From: Methylococcales bacterium
GTDB taxonomy: Bacteria > Pseudomonadota > Gammaproteobacteria > Methylococcales > Methylomonadaceae
NCBI GenBank assembly: GCA_023134955.1
Contig: JAGLUC010000095.1
Location: forward strand, 1 to 11,269
Direction: 5' to 3'
DNA length: 11,269 nt
A program made the position numbers and the translations under genes. Shown here in pieces: positions 8,441 through 11,269 of this stretch. Position 1 is the first letter of the stretch, and each line of letters begins with the position of its first letter. The notes under the pieces are model-generated. The model had not been told where the DNA came from, did not search any database, and saw only the letters and a list, made by a program, of their open reading frames with translations.

Positions 8441-8468
8441 GCTATTGGAAGTACAGACTCGCAATAGC
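8441..8468. repeat. Inverted repeat GCTATTG / CAATAGC
   Basis: Perfect 7-bp arms at 8441-8447 and 8462-8468 around a 14-base loop. It lies between the palindrome at 8426 and the inverted repeat at 8476, making a row of three symmetric elements. Confidence 0.5.
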
Positions 8469-8475
8469 AAAAGGC

Positions 8476-8495
8476 GTTACTGAATACGCAGTAAC
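8476..8495. repeat. Inverted repeat GTTACTG / CAGTAAC
   Basis: Perfect 7-bp arms at 8476-8482 and 8489-8495 with a 6-base loop. There is no T run after it on either strand, so it is not a terminator. It is the first of three consecutive symmetric elements in the direction of transcription. Confidence 0.55.
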
Positions 8496-8580
8496 CACGG
8501 TAAAAATTCTATGGTCTTGGTCAATTTCTATTAACTCTGTTTTTTAGTTCTTTCCAGCAACCTGTGTAACAAGTCACTCG

Positions 8581-8608
8581 AAAGAACCCCTCTGAAAATC
8601 AGGGGTTC
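8581..8608 (-). terminator. Terminator-like hairpin after the DUF6094 gene
   Basis: On the minus strand GAACCCCT (8608-8601) and AGGGGTTC (8591-8584) form a perfect 8-bp stem with a 9-base loop, starting 21 bases after the TGA. Only TTT follows before CG, so termination may be partial or rho-assisted. Confidence 0.5.
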
Positions 8609-8629
8609 CAATTTCACGTCTTTATTCCT

Positions 8630-9745
8630 TCACTTTATGGTTAAAATTTCGCCAAAGGTGGGACTGTTAGGGGTAAAATCAATCGCCTTTATTTGTGGAA
8701 CAAACACATCCAATGAGGTTCGGATTTCTCTAAATTCACCATTGCCTTGGGGTTCCTGTACCACCGATTGCTTTTTATCCTTAAAGGTATCGCCTTTGAT
8801 AACATAGGTTTTCTGCCCATCATCTGACTGAACAACGCCTGATACCTGACCTGCTGCCAACGCTAATGCCAGGTGCCAATCAGATAAAGCCATTAATGGT
8901 CGTCTATGACCTTGGACAGAACTATTCATTTGCATATTAAATTGAGGCCAAAGACAAGGGTATTTATCAATTTCCTCTTGTAATTGCTGCTCATCAATTG
9001 ACATCGCATTAAAACGAATTTCACCCGCTGCAGCTGAGGGAACCGTATACTTTTCTGTAGACCAGACCTTGGGTTTATCCTCTGTATCACAAAACCCATC
9101 CAGTGTAGCCAGTGTTTCCTTGTATTGTTTATCACCCTTAACCGTGCGTCGTCTTACCCCCACCACAACCACTTGTTTAAAGCGTTGTTCTGGCGCTAAG
9201 ACAACACTGATATGATCAAATGCTGCAGCAATCCATCGCCTGACTTCTTGATCCAGCGTGTAATGAAGAATGATTAAGACCATGACACCACCATATTGCA
9301 AAAGCCCGGCAGATCGTTGGTAAAATATTTTCTCCAGACGTTTTTTGCCTTTAGAAATGGCACTATCATTCGTTTGTGCTGTATCAGCCACCAAATCACC
9401 ATAGGGTGGATTTAGCCACAATAGACCAAAGCTTCTTGGGGTAATAATGGTGTCTTGAAAGTCACCGTATAAACAGCGATTTAATAACTTTTTTGCCTGA
9501 ACAGAACGTTCCTTATTATATTCCACGCCAAAAGTCTCGACCGTTTGTTCGTTGAGTGGTTGCTGGAGTGCATGTTGACATTCTGCTAATGCACTGCCTT
9601 CACCAGTACAAGGATCAATGATTCTCATTGACCCTGCGTTACAAGGAACCAGCTTATCAAGAATCATTTCTATCGTTGCTGAGTCGGTTGGGTAATAGCC
9701 ATTTTTTACAAAATTATGGGCTAGTTGTTGAAACATTAAAGCCAT
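8630..9745 (-). CDS. DUF6094-type putative N6-adenine DNA methyltransferase
   Basis: 371 residues. The SAM-binding motif I DPCTGEGSA is at about 44-52 and the catalytic motif NPPYGD at 112-117. The order and the N/D-PPY form indicate an amino-group (adenine N6) methyltransferase of the gamma-like class. The C-terminal half (about 200-371) has no motif I know and may bind the target. The family is common on ICEs and large plasmids beside SNF2-like helicases. AAGGAG with a 6-base spacer fixes the ATG at 9745. It has its own leader (hairpin copy D) and is followed by a terminator-like stem, so it may be its own transcription unit. The target sequence, and whether it protects element DNA, are unknown. 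The methyltransferase fold is clear; activity is inferred. Confidence 0.88.
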   Translation of the reverse strand: MALMFQQLAHNFVKNGYYPTDSATIEMILDKLVPCNAGSMRIIDPCTGEGSALAECQHALQQPLNEQTVETFGVEYNKERSVQAKKLLNRCLYGDFQDTIITPRSFGLLWLNPPYGDLVADTAQTNDSAISKGKKRLEKIFYQRSAGLLQYGGVMVLIILHYTLDQEVRRWIAAAFDHISVVLAPEQRFKQVVVVGVRRRTVKGDKQYKETLATLDGFCDTEDKPKVWSTEKYTVPSAAAGEIRFNAMSIDEQQLQEEIDKYPCLWPQFNMQMNSSVQGHRRPLMALSDWHLALALAAGQVSGVVQSDDGQKTYVIKGDTFKDKKQSVVQEPQGNGEFREIRTSLDVFVPQIKAIDFTPNSPTFGEILTIK

Positions 9746-9778
9746 GGGCTTCTCCTTAAAATGTACTAAATTAAAAAA

Positions 9779-9813
9779 GAGAAACCCAGTCCCACACGGG
9801 AATTAGGTTTCCC
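9779..9813 (-). promoter_or_regulatory. Leader hairpin before the DUF6094 gene (radC RNA motif candidate, copy D)
   Basis: On the minus strand GGGAAACC (9813-9806) pairs with GGTTTCTC (9786-9779) over 8 bp including one G-U. The inner stem is TCCC-GTGT-GGGA. TTTTTTAATTTAGT follows, a 14-base sequence also present after copy B (8333-8346). The hairpin ends 33 bases before the ATG. Confidence 0.7.
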
Positions 9814-9817
9814 GTGT
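9794..9817 (-). repeat. Alternative hairpin overlapping copy D
   Basis: ACACGGGAA and TTCCCGTGT form a perfect 9-bp stem with a 6-base loop (9794-9802, 9809-9817). It uses bases needed for both stems of copy D, so the two folds exclude each other. Confidence 0.6.
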
Positions 9818-9844
9818 TGTTAAAATTAAATTGAGCTGTTTTTA

Positions 9845-10078
9845 TTAAAGGGTTAATTGTCCTGACATCACTCTTTGACTGATTTCACTATTAAATTGCT
9901 CTTCAGGCAGGGTAATGGAAATAACATCAATTCCATGTCCAGAGATAATCTTTAGCCAGCCTTGTTCCTGCATCAAGCTTATAATGTTGCTTTGCCAGTG
10001 TTCCAATAATGGTAAATGACAAACCTGTTTGATTAAACCCCAAGCTCCTTCCTGTTGATTATCCTGCCCCAGCTGCAT
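9845..10078 (-). CDS. Unrecognised 77-residue protein, coupled to the gene before it
   Basis: The ATG at 10078 overlaps the previous gene's TAA in a TAATG junction, a standard sign of translational coupling. The product opens MQLGQDNQQEGAWGLIKQ and ends SGQLTL. It is soluble, with no membrane segment, Cys cluster or known motif. The two genes are in different frames, so they could be remnants of one longer protein split by a frameshift or a genuine pair; the neat overlap favours a pair. It is followed directly by the DUF6094 leader. I do not recognise a family. Confidence 0.65.
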   Translation of the reverse strand: MQLGQDNQQEGAWGLIKQVCHLPLLEHWQSNIISLMQEQGWLKIISGHGIDVISITLPEEQFNSEISQRVMSGQLTL

Positions 10079-10452
10079 TAATAAATAAGCTTCTCGATTG
10101 ACATAATCAGGTTGCCTGGTTTTTTATCAAATAGCCAAACATGCACTAGATCACCAAATAAATTGGACTTAGGCATTCTGCCTGTCATTTTATCTAAACG
10201 ATCTGGGTTGCCAATCTTTGCTGGATAATTTTCAAATCGAAGTTTACTATCTGATGTATCTTCATTTTCAGAGGCTACATGACCATCAAAAGATAATTGA
10301 GAGATGCCCCCTTCATTTGCTGTCAGGGTTAATCGTGCCAATAGTTCCTGAATAGCGGTATCTCGCCCCCAGCATGAAGCGAAGACCAAATATCCTTCAT
10401 CACAAACCAGCGCATCACAATACACATCGTTTATTTCATTCACTGCTAACAT
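10078..10452 (-). CDS. Unrecognised 124-residue ICE protein
   Basis: A strong Shine-Dalgarno AAGGAGG lies 7 bases before the ATG at 10452. The product starts MLAVNEINDVYCDALVCDEG and has a compact mixed alpha/beta look with no signal peptide, membrane helix or catalytic motif that I can identify. It has hairpin copy C in its leader and is coupled through TAATG to the 77-residue gene. Its place between DUF3275 and the DUF6094 methyltransferase suggests a conserved ICE accessory gene, but no function is offered. Confidence 0.75.
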   Translation of the reverse strand: MLAVNEINDVYCDALVCDEGYLVFASCWGRDTAIQELLARLTLTANEGGISQLSFDGHVASENEDTSDSKLRFENYPAKIGNPDRLDKMTGRMPKSNLFGDLVHVWLFDKKPGNLIMSIEKLIY

Positions 10453-10475
10453 TTGTTTTCCTCCTTAACCTTTAA

Positions 10476-10509
10476 GAAAATACACAATCCCGTAGGAAAG
10501 CATATTTTC
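10476..10509 (-). promoter_or_regulatory. Leader hairpin before the 124-residue gene (radC RNA motif candidate, copy C)
   Basis: On the minus strand GAAAATA (10509-10503) pairs with TATTTTC (10482-10476), a perfect 7-bp stem. Inside is TTCC-TAC-GGGA. AACC-TTGAT-GG precedes it, resembling the AACCC-N-GGG start of copies A and B. It ends 23 bases before the ATG. This is the weakest of the four because of a larger internal loop and no long T run. Confidence 0.6.
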
Positions 10510-10541
10510 CATCAAGGTTCGTTTATTAAGTGTTATAAAAG

Positions 10542-11135
10542 TTAAGTTCTAGTCCAATATTGACCGATAGGATTAAACTTATAATTGAGTGATTTCAAGC
10601 GTTCACGTTGCTCACGAAAAGTCACTCGGCTGACTGTTGGGTCTAGTTTAAAACTGTCTTGTAAAGGCCAAAGTAGACCAAACAATTTTTTATCTGATAA
10701 TTCTTCAGCTGTCAGATCACTTTGATCTTCATCCTCAGAATCTGTGGAGTGGATTAATTCAGTTGAATCTGTTGATTCAGTCGACTCAATCGAACTTTCC
10801 ATTTTTGCTGTTTTGCTATCAGCTTCTTTTTCTTCATCCAAAGGATCTTGTTCTAATGACCCGTGTTGTACGGGTTCTATTTCATCAACATTCGCTAATG
10901 AAATATTTTCCAGCGCAGCTCGAACTTCAACGACCAAACGGCTTCCCGTTGAGTAGGTTGAAGAGAAAATTTTCCTAATAGTAAACAGCCCTTGATAAGA
11001 ACCTTCATCATATTGATCAAGAATTTTGTCTTTGACTGAAAATTCACCAATCTCCGTCTGTAAACTACCAATACGGAATGGGCCATGAATTCCTGTAATG
11101 ATCTTGATATTCAAGCGGCCTTCTATGCTAATCAT
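10542..11135 (-). CDS. DUF3275 family ICE protein
   Basis: 197 residues. The N-terminal part (1-85, with GPFRIGSLQTEIGEF and a following VKDKILDQYDEG) matches my memory of DUF3275, a family found mainly on SPI-7/PFGI-1-type conjugative elements. A hydrophilic linker (about 91-145) is packed with Ser, Thr, Asp and Glu (SSIESTESTDSTE). It is followed by a conserved-looking C-terminal block (FGLLWPLQDSFKLDP to the end). The DNA of the linker (10716-10802) is an imperfect short-unit repeat, so its length may vary between relatives. AAGGAG lies 7 bases before the ATG, and the ATG also overlaps the stop of a possible short upstream ORF (ATGA). The function of the family is unknown; placement beside replication and DNA-processing genes suggests nucleic-acid work. 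Confidence 0.85.
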   Translation of the reverse strand: MISIEGRLNIKIITGIHGPFRIGSLQTEIGEFSVKDKILDQYDEGSYQGLFTIRKIFSSTYSTGSRLVVEVRAALENISLANVDEIEPVQHGSLEQDPLDEEKEADSKTAKMESSIESTESTDSTELIHSTDSEDEDQSDLTAEELSDKKLFGLLWPLQDSFKLDPTVSRVTFREQRERLKSLNYKFNPIGQYWTRT

Positions 11136-11254
11136 AGTAGTGCTCCTTGCTCACAAGAAATACCCACTATTCTTAACTGTAAACTCCCTAGATAAGAGGC
11201 TTGATTAACTTGAAAATAAAAACTATCTATTAGTGTTTTTTTAAAATGTGTCAT
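11132..11254 (-). CDS. Possible 40-residue ORF at the right edge
   Basis: The ATG at 11254 has AGGA 8 bases upstream, and the frame ends in TGA overlapping the DUF3275 ATG (ATGA). The product starts MTHFKKTLIDSFYFQ. The frame is also open upstream to the edge, so it may be the tail of a larger gene. No family was recognised. The overlap and ribosome-binding site support it; its short length argues for caution. Confidence 0.4.
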   Translation of the reverse strand: MTHFKKTLIDSFYFQVNQASYLGSLQLRIVGISCEQGALL

Positions 11255-11269
11255 AGGGTTTTTCCTAAT

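Larger units (their letters stand above)
8321..8629. other. Non-coding stretch between the DUF6094 gene and radC-like
   Basis: No convincing ORF. Going with transcription it holds a terminator-like hairpin (8584-8608), an inverted repeat (8476-8495), a second (8441-8468), a 12-bp palindrome (8426-8437), an AT-rich tract, hairpin copy B and the radC Shine-Dalgarno. This is the most structured non-coding part of the window. Confidence 0.7.

Noticed and set aside
10716..10802. Repeat-like DNA with TCNGT/TTGAT units, considered as a CRISPR or tandem repeat
   Set aside because: It is the low-complexity Ser/Thr/Asp/Glu linker of the DUF3275 protein; units are short and imperfect with no spacers.
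11171..11197. Hairpin TCTTA-CT / AG-TAAGA before DUF3275
   Set aside because: Only 7 pairs with a mismatch, within a possible ORF, and it lacks the UUCC/GGGG inner stem of the shared leaders.

Overview
The window looks like part of an integrative and conjugative element (ICE) in a low-GC gammaproteobacterium. The right two thirds hold a DUF3275 protein, a short RadC-like JAB protein, a DUF6094-type adenine methyltransferase and a large SNF2-like helicase, a set typical of SPI-7/PFGI-1-like ICE backbones. The left third is a type I restriction-modification cargo. No integrase, relaxase, tRNA or att site is visible, so the ICE assignment rests on gene families only. All credible genes lie on the minus strand, so transcription runs from right to left.

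Right to left: a possible 40-codon ORF at the edge (11254-11132) overlaps the DUF3275 gene (11135-10542). Next come two unrecognised genes joined by a TAATG overlap (10452-10078, 10078-9845), the DUF6094 methyltransferase (9745-8630) and a 309-base intergenic stretch rich in inverted repeats. These are followed by radC-like (8320-7847), a 45-codon acidic small ORF with a good Shine-Dalgarno (7811-7674) and the helicase (7580-5259), which ends at a strong intrinsic terminator (5228-5251). After a 302-base gap come hsdM (4956-2541), hsdS (2547-1270) and a DUF262/HNH gene running off the left edge (1273-1). Each joint in this second block overlaps (7 nt, then ATGA), so it is one operon. hsdR is not in the window.

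Two points stand out. First, four separate genes (10452, 9745, 8320, 7580) each follow the same leader hairpin: an 8-9 bp outer stem, a short UUCC/GGGG inner stem and a 3-4 nt loop, with different bases but preserved pairing. By gene company this fits the bioinformatically described radC RNA motif, so the ICE block looks like a small regulon controlled through its 5' leaders. Second, hsdM is out of frame at a run of eight G residues. Seven would restore an 804-residue protein, so this is either a phase-variable switch or a sequence error.

Functionally, the left block should methylate, and with an off-window HsdR cut, DNA, with the DUF262 protein as a possible second nuclease. The right block combines a methyltransferase and a helicase that could act on incoming or replicating element DNA. 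A role in escaping restriction is an inference.
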